From a virus: DNA of 64,000 bases. The translations under genes and the position numbers were made by a program. The notes under the pieces are model-generated. The model was not told where the DNA came from, searched no databases, and was given only the letters and a program-made list of their open reading frames with translations. Position 1 is the first letter of the stretch, and each line of letters starts with the position of its first letter. Below, piece by piece: positions 15,401-22,508 of this stretch. The stretch covers positions 1 through 64,000 of the IMG/VR virus record IMGVR_UViG_3300034060_000182; one strand, 5' to 3'.

Positions 15401-16325
15401 ATATCAAGACAGTACTATGCTAGTTCAAGGTTCTTTATTGTCTGGTACAGATATGAAAGCTCCTGTCTTCTACGATAGTAACAACACTGGTTATTATTTA
15501 GACCCAGCTAGTACATCTGTTTTATCTGCAATAGATACAGGTAACGTTGGAGCATATAATAGATTTAGAACTTGGACAGAATTAACCGGATCTCATGGAT
15601 TTTATTCTAGTATTAACCAAGCACATATTTATCCAAACAACAGTAGTTATGGATCTTGGAAAATAGAAGGAAGTAGAAATGGATGGGCAGGTATAGAAAT
15701 GCAGTATGGATCAAATGGTAACGTTAGTTTTATGACTAATAGTACTTCTGGAGAATCTGGTATGCATAATAATTCTAACGGTTGGCAAATGAGATGGACT
15801 TCTGGTGGCTTATTTAGTGGCACTGGTGCTTATGGTGGTGGCGAACAAAGAGTTCTTAACGAAAATCAATGGATAAATAGTAAATACTTCGACAGTGGTG
15901 GAAGAATTTATGGTACAGTATTCATGGATGCTAATGACTCCGCTTTCTATTTTGATGGTAGCGATACAGGTGATTCAATTAGAGTAGCAGGTGACATTGT
16001 AGCATATTACTCTGACGAAAGACTTAAAGACAAGAAAGGTAATATAGAAAATGCTTTAGATAAAGTGTTATCATTAAACGGTTTTTATTACGAACCAAAC
16101 GAAAAAGCACAAGCTTTTGGATATAAGAAAAAACTAGAAGTTGGTTTATCAGCACAGGAAGTTGAAGCGGTATTACCAGAGATAATTAAAGACGCACCAA
16201 TAGGACACGGATATAAAACTCTTGATTATGGTAAATTAACACCTCTATTGATAGAAGCAATAAAAGAACAACAACAACAAATAAACGATTTAAAAGAATT
16301 AGTAAATAAATTAATAAATAAATAA
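12402..16325 (+). CDS. Long tail fibre/spike with S74 intramolecular chaperone
   Basis: 1307 residues. A head region is followed by a shaft in which APIFYDSDNTGYYVDP-type units recur near residues 267, 447, 600, 693, 789 and 1020, plus a degenerate one near the end. Segments reading GSVDFNNLTNKTGGTGTYQT occur twice. The C-terminal about 105 residues are a Peptidase_S74 chaperone: S1204-D-E-R-L-K1209 supplies the Ser-Lys dyad, followed by GLSAQEVEAVLPEII and a helical tail (LLIEAIKEQQQQINDLKELV). Such domains trimerise the fibre and then cut themselves off before Ser1204. It is probably the main receptor-binding fibre. Confidence 0.9.
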   Translation: MSQKFKSDIELQAGLRDSSGSNGTSGQILSSNGSTVSWIAQGSSIASDVQNLVKAGVAINKGQAVYVTGADGTNIIVGKASNTSEATSSKTLGLLNATVAINGMADVVQIGRLAGLNTIGAIVGDPVWLGTNGNLIYGLINKPYAPAHLVFLGIVTRVNSNNGEIFVNVQNGFELNEIHDVDLKTNVPVNGDILGYNGTLWVNKTIAGWLGYTPQNAATAITTSNIGSQSVNYANTAGSAGSVDFNNLTNKTGGTGTYQTSGDFRAPIFYDSDNTGYYVDPNGSSNLNVVTGNEFYNYGWFRNYNSNTGLYNQANGNHIYSIGGARWGITGNGAGSTIYLDFYGNYQTTYRGSIHADTNSSIGFLTNDQGWGLRVETNKNVHIHGTTLYISADGQNSSNIIMRDGDEGDRQIHCNSNRIGFLTAGGSWGSWCEDNGAWSTQTAMYSPIYYDYDNTAYYVDPSATSNLVGLTVTNTITGNISGTAGSLLSYQSNWASTPAKDNVVGLLGWKNYGNSHVIFDASASTTPSGTACNNANAQVVWSSTYPTLMGWNGANTYGVRVDSARIADSATSAGSVDFNNLTNKTGGTGTYQTSGDFRAPVFYDSNNTAYFLDPNSNSNITTLALNGNDNQLMINAPINGAAGIFYNENGNLKWETYHFQGAFRFYNYTTAQEELSLNNSGGFLSARTSMRAPIFYDSDNTGYYLDPAGSSQLSTVSLSAGAKLHLVSLSDPNHYLRYQNAGFSGVTIDGPQLSGHQGGELATNLGGDNWSLRWDYSGNTFSRTSSRSPIFYDSDNTAYYVDPSATSNLVGLTVANTITGNITGSASFADDANFANVAATANIAEQARRIDNPNRTNFTVGGNASTFYPVAIYTGASATDKQYAEFMIERGGYEDPGFTGVGFSTFNARFSFKPTGWGYGASYFNLEQLTSTTTCLGNYIDQYESSQAIIWLRGGTTYWIYSIVGNITMVYANSAGGDYVMSYGTYTPITSPVAKAQYAKYQDSTMLVQGSLLSGTDMKAPVFYDSNNTGYYLDPASTSVLSAIDTGNVGAYNRFRTWTELTGSHGFYSSINQAHIYPNNSSYGSWKIEGSRNGWAGIEMQYGSNGNVSFMTNSTSGESGMHNNSNGWQMRWTSGGLFSGTGAYGGGEQRVLNENQWINSKYFDSGGRIYGTVFMDANDSAFYFDGSDTGDSIRVAGDIVAYYSDERLKDKKGNIENALDKVLSLNGFYYEPNEKAQAFGYKKKLEVGLSAQEVEAVLPEIIKDAPIGHGYKTLDYGKLTPLLIEAIKEQQQQINDLKELVNKLINK

Positions 16326-16330
16326 AAATT

Positions 16331-16708
16331 ATGGAATACACTTGGGCAGTAACAGATATGAAAACAATTGACGCTGATGGCGTTGAAAATGCTGTAGTAC
16401 AAACTTATTGGACAAAAACAGGTACAGATGAAAATGGTGATCAAGGCGTGTTTGCAGGAGCAACACCTTTTCCTTTAACATCTATTGATCCTGAAAAATT
16501 TATCCCTTACGATCAATTAACAGAAGCTGAAGTTATCGCTTGGATTCAAGCAGTAGTCGTTGGGTCTTATGAAGAACATGTTAACGCTCAGATTGAAAAA
16601 CAAATTGAAGCTAAAAACATCCATGATCCAGGTTTACCTTGGGGAACACCTCCAACTCCAACACCTACTCCACCTGAACCAGTTGTTGAAGCAAAAGTAA
16701 AAAAATAA
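16331..16708 (+). CDS. Small fibre-associated protein (125 aa)
   Basis: 125 residues. The N-terminus MEYTWAVTDMKTIDADGVEN is a beta hairpin-like start seen in small phage structural unknowns. A helical segment (TEAEVIAWIQAVVVGSYEEH) and a Pro/Thr-rich tail (PTPTPTPPEPVVEAKVKK) follow. It lies 5 bp after the long fibre gene, so a fibre assembly or accessory role is likely, by position only. Confidence 0.6.
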   Translation: MEYTWAVTDMKTIDADGVENAVVQTYWTKTGTDENGDQGVFAGATPFPLTSIDPEKFIPYDQLTEAEVIAWIQAVVVGSYEEHVNAQIEKQIEAKNIHDPGLPWGTPPTPTPTPPEPVVEAKVKK

Positions 16709-16712
16709 TACC

Positions 16713-17147
16713 ATGGCTTTACCTACTAGCGGACCATTAAGTTTTTCAATGATAGCAGGTGAGTTAGGAACTGAAACACCTAACTCATTGAGAGCTATGT
16801 CTAGCGCTGTTGGGTTTTCAGAACCTGACTATGTAAGTGAATTTTATGGGTATGGTCCAGGCGGAGGATTGACTTTATTTTATATAACTGATCAAAAGGG
16901 TAGTTCTGAGGAAATTTGTAATGACAATCCATCATGTTGTACACAAGCTTGGCATAATGGATCTAATCCTTTACCTGATGTTGGTGATTTTGTATATGCT
17001 GACGTAGCTGGAACATCACCATTAACGTACAACAGACGTAGTCCATATCGTGGAATTCAAACAGGTGAATGTGATCCAGCATATATTTGGATGATAGTAA
17101 GTACTTTTAATAATGGAGAAGTAGCAGTTACTGGATCGTGCTTTTAA
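16713..17147 (+). CDS. Putative virion appendage protein (144 aa)
   Basis: 144 residues starting MALPTSGPLSFSMIAGELGT, a start pattern I associate with phage structural proteins. The rest is Gly/Pro/Cys-containing and likely beta-rich. It has five Cys, unusual here, which could bind metal or form disulfides outside the cell. It lies between the fibre genes and the lysis cassette. Confidence 0.55.
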   Translation: MALPTSGPLSFSMIAGELGTETPNSLRAMSSAVGFSEPDYVSEFYGYGPGGGLTLFYITDQKGSSEEICNDNPSCCTQAWHNGSNPLPDVGDFVYADVAGTSPLTYNRRSPYRGIQTGECDPAYIWMIVSTFNNGEVAVTGSCF

Positions 17148-17169
17148 TTAAAAAATAAATTAATAAATA

Positions 17170-17367
17170 ATGAGTAATAAAGAAAAAGTAGATCTGTTTT
17201 TAAATAAATGGGTTAGTAGAAAATTAACTGTGTTTGTAATTGCTTCAGCAGGATTATTTTATGGAAATCTTACATCTACTGATTGGGTTATTGTTGCAAC
17301 TTCTTATATAACAATAGAAGGAGTTACAAATATTGTTGAACGTCTAATGAAAACTAAAAATGTCTAA
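17170..17367 (+). CDS. Probable holin (65 aa, membrane protein)
   Basis: 65 residues: a charged N-terminus (MSNKEKVDLFLNKWVSRK), then two hydrophobic stretches (LTVFVIASAGLFYGNLTS and WVIVATSYITIEGVTNIV) and a basic end. Size, topology and position directly before a second membrane protein, a peptidase and a spanin fit a holin. Its stop overlaps the start of the next membrane gene. Confidence 0.6.
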   Translation: MSNKEKVDLFLNKWVSRKLTVFVIASAGLFYGNLTSTDWVIVATSYITIEGVTNIVERLMKTKNV

Positions 17368-17533
17368 CACGGATCTTAAACTTTACACGCTAAATAGTAT
17401 AACTATGGCATTAAGCTTTTCAAACTTAGAAAATACTTTAAAAATAATGTTGTTAATAACATCGATATTTTACACTATTCTAAAAACAGTAGAAACACTA
17501 AGAAACAAGAAAAATGACAACAAAACAGATTAA
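17360..17533 (+). CDS. Second small membrane protein of the lysis cassette (57 aa)
   Basis: A 57-residue frame, MSNTDLKLYTLNSITMALSF..., with one hydrophobic segment (LKIMLLITSIFYTILKTV) and a basic, polar C-terminus. It overlaps the upstream holin candidate by 8 bp and the endolysin gene by 20 bp, so all three are translationally coupled. It may be a second holin component, an antiholin or a holin in its own right. Confidence 0.6.
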   Translation: MSNTDLKLYTLNSITMALSFSNLENTLKIMLLITSIFYTILKTVETLRNKKNDNKTD

Positions 17534-17978
17534 ATCTAAATATGGTGAGCCTAATGTAATTGGAGAGAACTATTTAGTAACAATAATGTTACCTTATCCG
17601 ATGCGTTTAGCTTGGGACAATGACACTGTTGTAACAAAGATGAGATGTCACAAATTAGTTTCTGGTAGATTTTTAGCAGTGTTTAATGAAATACACAGAG
17701 TATATGGTTATGCTAAAATAAAAGAACTAGGAATTGATTTGTTTGGAGGTTGTTTTAATTATAGAAAAAAACAAGGAGGCACAAGTTTATCTATGCACGC
17801 TTGGGGAATAGCCGTTGATTTAGATCCAGTTAGAAACCAATTGCACGAAACACATAAAACAGCAAGGTTTGCAAGGCCAGAATATAAAGCTATGATTGAT
17901 ATATTTTACAAGCATGGGTTTATATCTTTAGGTAGAGAAAAGAATTACGATTGGATGCATTTTGAAATAAAAGAATAA
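17514..17978 (+). CDS. Endolysin, M15-family peptidoglycan peptidase
   Basis: 154 residues. Zinc-peptidase signature of the M15 (VanY/L-Ala-D-Glu peptidase) family: S-M-H95-A-W-G-I-A-V-D102 and C-terminal DWMH149FE, giving the His/Asp/His metal site. No signal peptide is visible, so it needs the holin for export. It cuts the peptide part of the cell wall. It lies inside the overlapping lysis cassette, before the spanin. Confidence 0.88.
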   Translation: MTTKQIKSKYGEPNVIGENYLVTIMLPYPMRLAWDNDTVVTKMRCHKLVSGRFLAVFNEIHRVYGYAKIKELGIDLFGGCFNYRKKQGGTSLSMHAWGIAVDLDPVRNQLHETHKTARFARPEYKAMIDIFYKHGFISLGREKNYDWMHFEIKE

Positions 17979-17982
17979 AACT

Positions 17983-18447
17983 ATGAAATATATTTTAATA
18001 TTATTATCTACATTGTTTTTTGCCTGTGGTGCAAGAAAAGTAAACAAACAAGAAAAAGTAGAAGAAAAAACAACAGTAGAAGTTGTAACGAAAAAAGACT
18101 CAGTAATTGAAGTTGTTAAAACAGAGATTAAATATGATGTAGAAACACACGAAATAGAAGTAACCGCAATTGATTCAACAAAAGAATTTGTAGTTGAAGG
18201 AAAGAAGTATTTTAACGCGCGTATTAAGATCAAAAAGAAAAAAGACAACACTATATACTCTGAAGACAATAAAGTGTCTAAAACAAGCTTAGAACAGTCT
18301 AAAACAGTAGTTAAAGAACTTAAGAAAGATAAAGTTAAAACAGTTGATAAAAAAGCTAGTTATGCTTGGATCTCGTGGTTATTGATTTTATTATTAATAC
18401 TTTATACAATATGGAGAAATAGAAGAAGACTCATTGGTTTATTGTAA
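17983..18447 (+). CDS. Probable unimolecular spanin
   Basis: 154 residues with both ends membrane-anchored. The N-terminus is a lipoprotein signal (MKYILILLSTLFFACG, lipidated Cys15). The middle is long, charged and beta/helical. Near the C-terminus is one transmembrane helix (WISWLLILLLILYTIW) followed by basic RNRRRLI. This architecture, outer-membrane lipid plus inner-membrane helix in one chain, is that of a u-spanin (as in T1 gp11), which fuses the two membranes at lysis. The position just after the endolysin supports it. Confidence 0.78.
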   Translation: MKYILILLSTLFFACGARKVNKQEKVEEKTTVEVVTKKDSVIEVVKTEIKYDVETHEIEVTAIDSTKEFVVEGKKYFNARIKIKKKKDNTIYSEDNKVSKTSLEQSKTVVKELKKDKVKTVDKKASYAWISWLLILLLILYTIWRNRRRLIGLL

Positions 18448-18460
18448 AAGTTACAAAAAA

Positions 18461-18473
18461 CGAGTGATATATA
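18461..18473 (+). promoter_or_regulatory. CGAGTGATATATA element before the chaperonin operon
   Basis: Thirteen bases matching the element at 22101 (CGTGTGATATATA) in 12 of 13 positions, 28 bp before groEL. It may be a promoter or leader element of the plus-strand block. Confidence 0.4.
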
Positions 18474-18500
18474 CAATATATAAATTTAATCAAATAAAAA

Positions 18501-20045
18501 ATGTCAGAAGCAATAGTTAAAAATCTAAGTTTCGGTACCGAAGCTAGTGAGAAAGTATTTGAAGGAATAAAGAAACTAACAATGGCTGTTAGTTCAACAC
18601 TAGGTGCTAGTGGTAAGTGTGTTCTTTTAGAAGATCAGTTTGGAAAACCAGTTATAACAAAAGATGGTGTTACAGTAGCTGACTCTATAATTCTATTAGA
18701 TCCTGTTGAAAACATGGGAGCAACACTATTAAAAGAAGCTGCTAGAAAAACAGTAAGAGAAGCAGGTGATGGTACAACTACCGCGACTGTTCTTGCTCAT
18801 GCTATTTTAAAGAACGCTTATGCTGTTGAAAATCCAAATGCTAGAAAAATTAAAGAAGGTATAAACAAAGCTGTTGATAAAGTTATAAAATACCTTGAAG
18901 ACATATCTATAACCGTAGAAGGTGATATGTTAGATCAAATTGCAACTATATCAACTAATAACGACCCGGAACTAGGTAAGTTAGTTGGAGATGCTTTTAG
19001 ATCTGTAGGAAACACAGGGATAGTTATGATGGAAACATCTGCTGATCCAGAGTGTAGTCTACAAGTAGTTGAAGGAGTTCAATGTGATATGGGATTAACA
19101 AACTCTCATTTCATTACTAATCAAAAAAACAAGACGGCAGAACTAGATAATCCATTAGTATTACTAATAGAATCTCCAGTAGATAGTATAAGACAGATAC
19201 AGTCTGTTTTAGAATACGTGATAAAAAATAATAAATCATTGCTTATAATTGCAGATTTAGACCAAGTGGTTTTATCTACATTAGCTATGAATAAATCAAA
19301 AGGTAACATAAAGGTAAACGTTATAAACGCTCCTACTTTTGGTGTTAATAGAAAAGAAATATTTGATGATTTAGCTTTGTTAACTGGAGCTACTTTAATC
19401 AACGAAGATCTAGGAGATGACTTAGATTTAATACAACCAGAATTACTAGGTACTTGTTTAAAGAGTATTACTAATCATGAAGAAACAATACTTCACGTGG
19501 AAGAGAGTTCTGAAGAAATATTAAATATTATAGATGATATTAAAAAATCATTACTAGAAAAGAATAGTAGTAATACTGTTATTAAACTAGAAAAAAGATT
19601 AGCACGTTTAACAGCTAAGATTGCTGTTGTAAAAGTTGGTGCTAATTCTGAGATAGAACTAAAAGAAAAAGCAGATAGAATAGAAGATGCAATCTGTGCT
19701 ACAAAAGCTGCTATTAAAGAAGGTATTGTGCCAGGTGGAGGAATCGCTTTATTAAACGCTGCTCATAGTATAGATAGTTTTTCTGATGGTGAAGAAATAT
19801 TACTAAATTCAATTAGAGCACCTTTTAATACAATATTAGATAACGCTGGAATAGAATATGCACCATTAGAATCATTTTCAAAGATTGGATATGGTCTTGA
19901 TGTAATAACAGGTAAAACTGTTAACATGATTGATGCAGGAATTATTGACCCTTTATTAGTTACTAAAAGTGCTTTAAGAAACGCTGCTTCTGTAGCTACT
20001 ACCATATTATCAACTGATTGTGTAATTAATAATTTAAGAGCATAA
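18501..20045 (+). CDS. groEL: Phage chaperonin GroEL (Cpn60)
   Basis: 514 residues, slightly shorter than cellular GroEL (about 545). ATPase residues are kept: D55 in ITKDG, D90 in GDGTTTATVL, and D396 in IEDAICATKAA followed by GGGIALLNAA. The C-terminal equatorial part (NMIDAGIIDPLLVTKSALRN) is also clear. The apical domain is divergent and shortened, and the Gly-Gly-Met tail is missing. It forms an operon with a GroES gene (TAATG overlap). It should assemble a folding chamber, perhaps for virion proteins or to replace host chaperonin. It is plainly homologous to GroEL, not a remnant. Confidence 0.96.
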   Translation: MSEAIVKNLSFGTEASEKVFEGIKKLTMAVSSTLGASGKCVLLEDQFGKPVITKDGVTVADSIILLDPVENMGATLLKEAARKTVREAGDGTTTATVLAHAILKNAYAVENPNARKIKEGINKAVDKVIKYLEDISITVEGDMLDQIATISTNNDPELGKLVGDAFRSVGNTGIVMMETSADPECSLQVVEGVQCDMGLTNSHFITNQKNKTAELDNPLVLLIESPVDSIRQIQSVLEYVIKNNKSLLIIADLDQVVLSTLAMNKSKGNIKVNVINAPTFGVNRKEIFDDLALLTGATLINEDLGDDLDLIQPELLGTCLKSITNHEETILHVEESSEEILNIIDDIKKSLLEKNSSNTVIKLEKRLARLTAKIAVVKVGANSEIELKEKADRIEDAICATKAAIKEGIVPGGGIALLNAAHSIDSFSDGEEILLNSIRAPFNTILDNAGIEYAPLESFSKIGYGLDVITGKTVNMIDAGIIDPLLVTKSALRNAASVATTILSTDCVINNLRA

Positions 20046-20305
20046 TGAGAGCGATAGGTAAAACACTACTGATAAAGAAAATAAAAGAAGGTACTACTGA
20101 AACAAAAGGAGGACTTCTATTAGCCGAAAACCATAGAGAAGATATTAGATATGTAGAAGCTGTAGTTTGGAAAGTAGGAGACGAAGTAGTAGGTATAAAA
20201 GAAAACGATCATATATTCTTTGATAGACATGCTGGACATAAGATTGAACCAGATAAAGAAACATATTATGTAATTAAGGTAACTGATGTAGTTGTAGTAT
20301 TATGA
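20045..20305 (+). CDS. groES: Phage co-chaperonin GroES
   Basis: 86 residues (cellular GroES about 97). The mobile-loop region KEGTTETKGGLLLAEN carries the GG-L-L-L hydrophobic triplet that binds GroEL, and the C-terminus (YYVIKVTDVVVVL) matches the final GroES strand. The ATG overlaps the GroEL stop. It should cap the phage GroEL, and possibly host GroEL too. A second, larger GroES-like protein is encoded at 24018. Confidence 0.85.
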   Translation: MRAIGKTLLIKKIKEGTTETKGGLLLAENHREDIRYVEAVVWKVGDEVVGIKENDHIFFDRHAGHKIEPDKETYYVIKVTDVVVVL

Positions 20306-20757
20306 CGAGAATAGAACCTACTGATATAAAGAAAATAGGTCTATTAAAGCATTACAGAATAATAAGAAAATGGGCTTGTAAAAACAATGGTTTATCCGAC
20401 GCAGATTTAGAGTTATTGATTTACCTTGACTGTATGGAGTTTTTTACAAAACAAGATTTTAAAACAGGTACTTATACATATAGTTGGAATAATAGGCGCT
20501 GGAACAATTTGTTAAAAGAAGGTTGGATAACGGTTTGGAGAGAACGAAACCATACAACTCAGAAATACAATATATATAAAGTTTCTTTCAAGTGCAAACA
20601 GCTAATAAGTAAAATGTACCGTATAATGTTAGGTATAGAAGATATACCAACAAGTCATAGAAACTCAATAATGAGTGGTAAAACATATACTGACACAGTA
20701 ATGATTACTGCTATAGAAAATACAAACAAAGATAAAACAAGAAACAATGGATTTTAA
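20302..20757 (+). CDS. Putative winged-helix protein (151 aa)
   Basis: 151 residues: helices around KIGLLKHYRIIRKWACKNNG, then LSDADLELLIYLDCMEFFTK, and a hairpin-like RWNNLLKEGWITVWRERNHT that resembles the recognition helix and wing of MarR-like winged-helix domains. It overlaps the GroES stop by 4 bp (ATGA). It may be a transcription factor or an adaptor; the evidence is from fold appearance only. Confidence 0.55.
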   Translation: MTRIEPTDIKKIGLLKHYRIIRKWACKNNGLSDADLELLIYLDCMEFFTKQDFKTGTYTYSWNNRRWNNLLKEGWITVWRERNHTTQKYNIYKVSFKCKQLISKMYRIMLGIEDIPTSHRNSIMSGKTYTDTVMITAIENTNKDKTRNNGF

Positions 20758-21091
20758 AACTAAAAATAGCCCAATGAAACAAAGTATTGTAGATCCTTCT
20801 ATGATGCAACCAGACAATATGGATCCTATGCAAACTCCTTATGGTCAAGTTAGAAGTATGAAACCTGGATTACAATATAACAACATAAACCCAAAAGCCA
20901 TTAGTAACCAAGACACAGTACAAGGTGTTATGGGTAAACCAATGATGAATACTCCGTTTATGCAAATGACAGATCCTTTGACTGGGCAATCGATAGATCC
21001 TACTATGGATCAATCAACAAATCAACCTGTTATGCCACCAGCTGGAGTTCAAACGAGCATTACACCTGGTTACGGGTTAAACAACTACTAA
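20747..21091 (+). CDS. Met/Pro/Gln-rich low-complexity protein (114 aa)
   Basis: 114 residues with repeated DPM, QPM and NTP-like turns (PSMMQPDNMDPMQTPYGQVR), no hydrophobic core and almost no predicted structure. It is probably a disordered virion or assembly protein. It overlaps the winged-helix gene by 11 bp. Confidence 0.6.
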   Translation: MDFKTKNSPMKQSIVDPSMMQPDNMDPMQTPYGQVRSMKPGLQYNNINPKAISNQDTVQGVMGKPMMNTPFMQMTDPLTGQSIDPTMDQSTNQPVMPPAGVQTSITPGYGLNNY

Positions 21092-21108
21092 CAGTAAAAA
21101 ATAAGAAA

Positions 21109-21330
21109 ATGAATTTAAACGAAACAAAGCATCCTACTACGGTTTTTGATAGAGAAGCTAAAATGTCTGGAGTTGGAGCAAACGCTCTTTGGAATGGTCC
21201 TTTTGACACAACTGGTTATCCAAAAGGAAAAGGATCTAGTTCTGGTAAAGACGGTATAAAACTTAGATTTGATGATCCTAAGCCTTGTGAATGTGGTGTT
21301 CCTATCACATCAAGAGCTAAAATGAGATAA
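21109..21330 (+). CDS. Small hypothetical protein (73 aa)
   Basis: 73 residues, Gly/Lys-rich (NGPFDTTGYPKGKGSSSGKD), with a single CECG at the end followed by a basic tail. The pair of Cys could be half of a metal site. It belongs to the group of small genes between the chaperonin operon and the terminase. Confidence 0.55.
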   Translation: MNLNETKHPTTVFDREAKMSGVGANALWNGPFDTTGYPKGKGSSSGKDGIKLRFDDPKPCECGVPITSRAKMR

Positions 21331-21332
21331 TC

Positions 21333-21752
21333 ATGTCTTTAGGTATTATAAATAAAAATACTGGTTCTCCTTTTATGTTAAGGAGAAGTATTGTAAACCA
21401 AGGAGGTCAAGGTGGTGCTTACGAGTCTGGTGGTTTCAATCCTGAAGCAACTTACTCTGATGGTGGTGCTGCTGAAGCAATAGCTTCTGTTGGTAAAGTT
21501 GTTGGTGCGGCTATATCTTCTAGAACTGCTGGTGATGAAAACAAAAGTGATATTGCTAAGTCAGAAAGAATAAACAAGAGAACAGAAAAAATAAACAGTA
21601 AAATATCTGATTCTAGCACAGACGCTGAAAAAGCAAAAGCTAGTAAAAAAACAGGTAGATTAACTGAAAGAAAAAACAAAGTAGATTCAAGAATAAAAGA
21701 ATACAATGAATTTGTAAAACCTACTTTGGCTTCTGACGTTAAAAAAATTTAA
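21333..21752 (+). CDS. Hypothetical protein with coiled-coil (139 aa)
   Basis: 139 residues. The N-terminus is Gly-rich (NQGGQGGAYESGGFNPEATY), then an Ala/Gly hydrophobic stretch (AAEAIASVGKVVGAAISS), then a Lys/Glu-rich helical region. The mix of a possible membrane-interacting segment and a charged helix is reminiscent of small internal virion proteins. Function unknown. Confidence 0.55.
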   Translation: MSLGIINKNTGSPFMLRRSIVNQGGQGGAYESGGFNPEATYSDGGAAEAIASVGKVVGAAISSRTAGDENKSDIAKSERINKRTEKINSKISDSSTDAEKAKASKKTGRLTERKNKVDSRIKEYNEFVKPTLASDVKKI

Positions 21753-21762
21753 ACAAAGAATT

Positions 21763-22098
21763 ATGGCTTTTAAAATGTCTGGTCCACCTTATAATATCGA
21801 TAATACTCCTATATACAGTACAGATATGGACGATAACGTTTTAGGAATGGCACAATCAAACGGTACTATATTAATTAATAAGAATGTATCTCCTTTAGAG
21901 TTAAAGAAAAATAAAACTATATCCCACGAGAAAGTTCATATCGATCAAATGAAGAGAGGTGATCTAGCATACGACGATAAAACAGTTACTTGGAAAGGAA
22001 AGAAATATCTTAGATCTAAAATGAAAGAAGGAGCTAAAAATTTACCTTGGGAAAAAGAAGCTTATGCAAAACAAGGAAAAAACATAAAAAGTAAATAA
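21763..22098 (+). CDS. Small HExxH zincin-like protein (111 aa)
   Basis: 111 residues with H-E-K-V-H in KTISHEKVHIDQMKRG and a downstream Glu in LPWEKEAYAKQ that could be the third zinc ligand, the arrangement of a minimal gluzincin metallopeptidase. No signal peptide. It is too small for most proteases but similar in size to minimal metallopeptidase domains found in phage and contractile-injection loci. It may be a maturation protease or an ejected enzyme. Confidence 0.65.
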   Translation: MAFKMSGPPYNIDNTPIYSTDMDDNVLGMAQSNGTILINKNVSPLELKKNKTISHEKVHIDQMKRGDLAYDDKTVTWKGKKYLRSKMKEGAKNLPWEKEAYAKQGKNIKSK

Positions 22099-22100
22099 TA

Positions 22101-22113
22101 CGTGTGATATATA
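22101..22113 (+). promoter_or_regulatory. CGTGTGATATATA element
   Basis: Closely matches the element at 18461 and the start of that at 8787. It lies 33 bp before the gene for the secreted protein, in one of the few real gaps of this block. Confidence 0.4.
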
Positions 22114-22145
22114 TATTAATACTAATCTAATTAAATACATACACT

Positions 22146-22490
22146 ATGAGAAATTTATTTATTATTACAATGTTAGCTTTTTCTTTATTTTCTAACGCTC
22201 AGAAAATTACACCTAAATTTTTAGAAGGAACTTGGGAAACAGAATTCCACAATGTTGAATTTAAAATATTAGATAAAAAAGAAATTAAAATAACAATAAC
22301 TTTAAAAGATTCTAACGAAGAAGTTAAAGTAGTTAGATACAAAATACATGATAACGCTCTATACTTTGAAACTTATTATGCTAAAAATAACTGGAAATCT
22401 ACAAATAAATTAGTAACAATGGACGATAACACTATGGTTGCCGATGTTTTTTCAGATTCTAGGGATATATTAATTTACGAAAGAAAATAA
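22146..22490 (+). CDS. Secreted protein, lipocalin-like appearance (114 aa)
   Basis: 114 residues with a classical signal peptide (MRNLFIITMLAFSLFSNA, cut before QK), of the style seen in Bacteroidota exported proteins. The mature part begins PKFLEGTWETEFHNVEFKIL, where a G-T-W near the start followed by alternating beta strands suggests a small calycin-like barrel. A host-derived periplasmic protein, or one acting in superinfection exclusion, would fit. It has its own gap and a promoter-like element upstream. Confidence 0.65.
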   Translation: MRNLFIITMLAFSLFSNAQKITPKFLEGTWETEFHNVEFKILDKKEIKITITLKDSNEEVKVVRYKIHDNALYFETYYAKNNWKSTNKLVTMDDNTMVADVFSDSRDILIYERK

Positions 22491-22508
22491 CTTAACAAAA
22501 ACAAAAAA

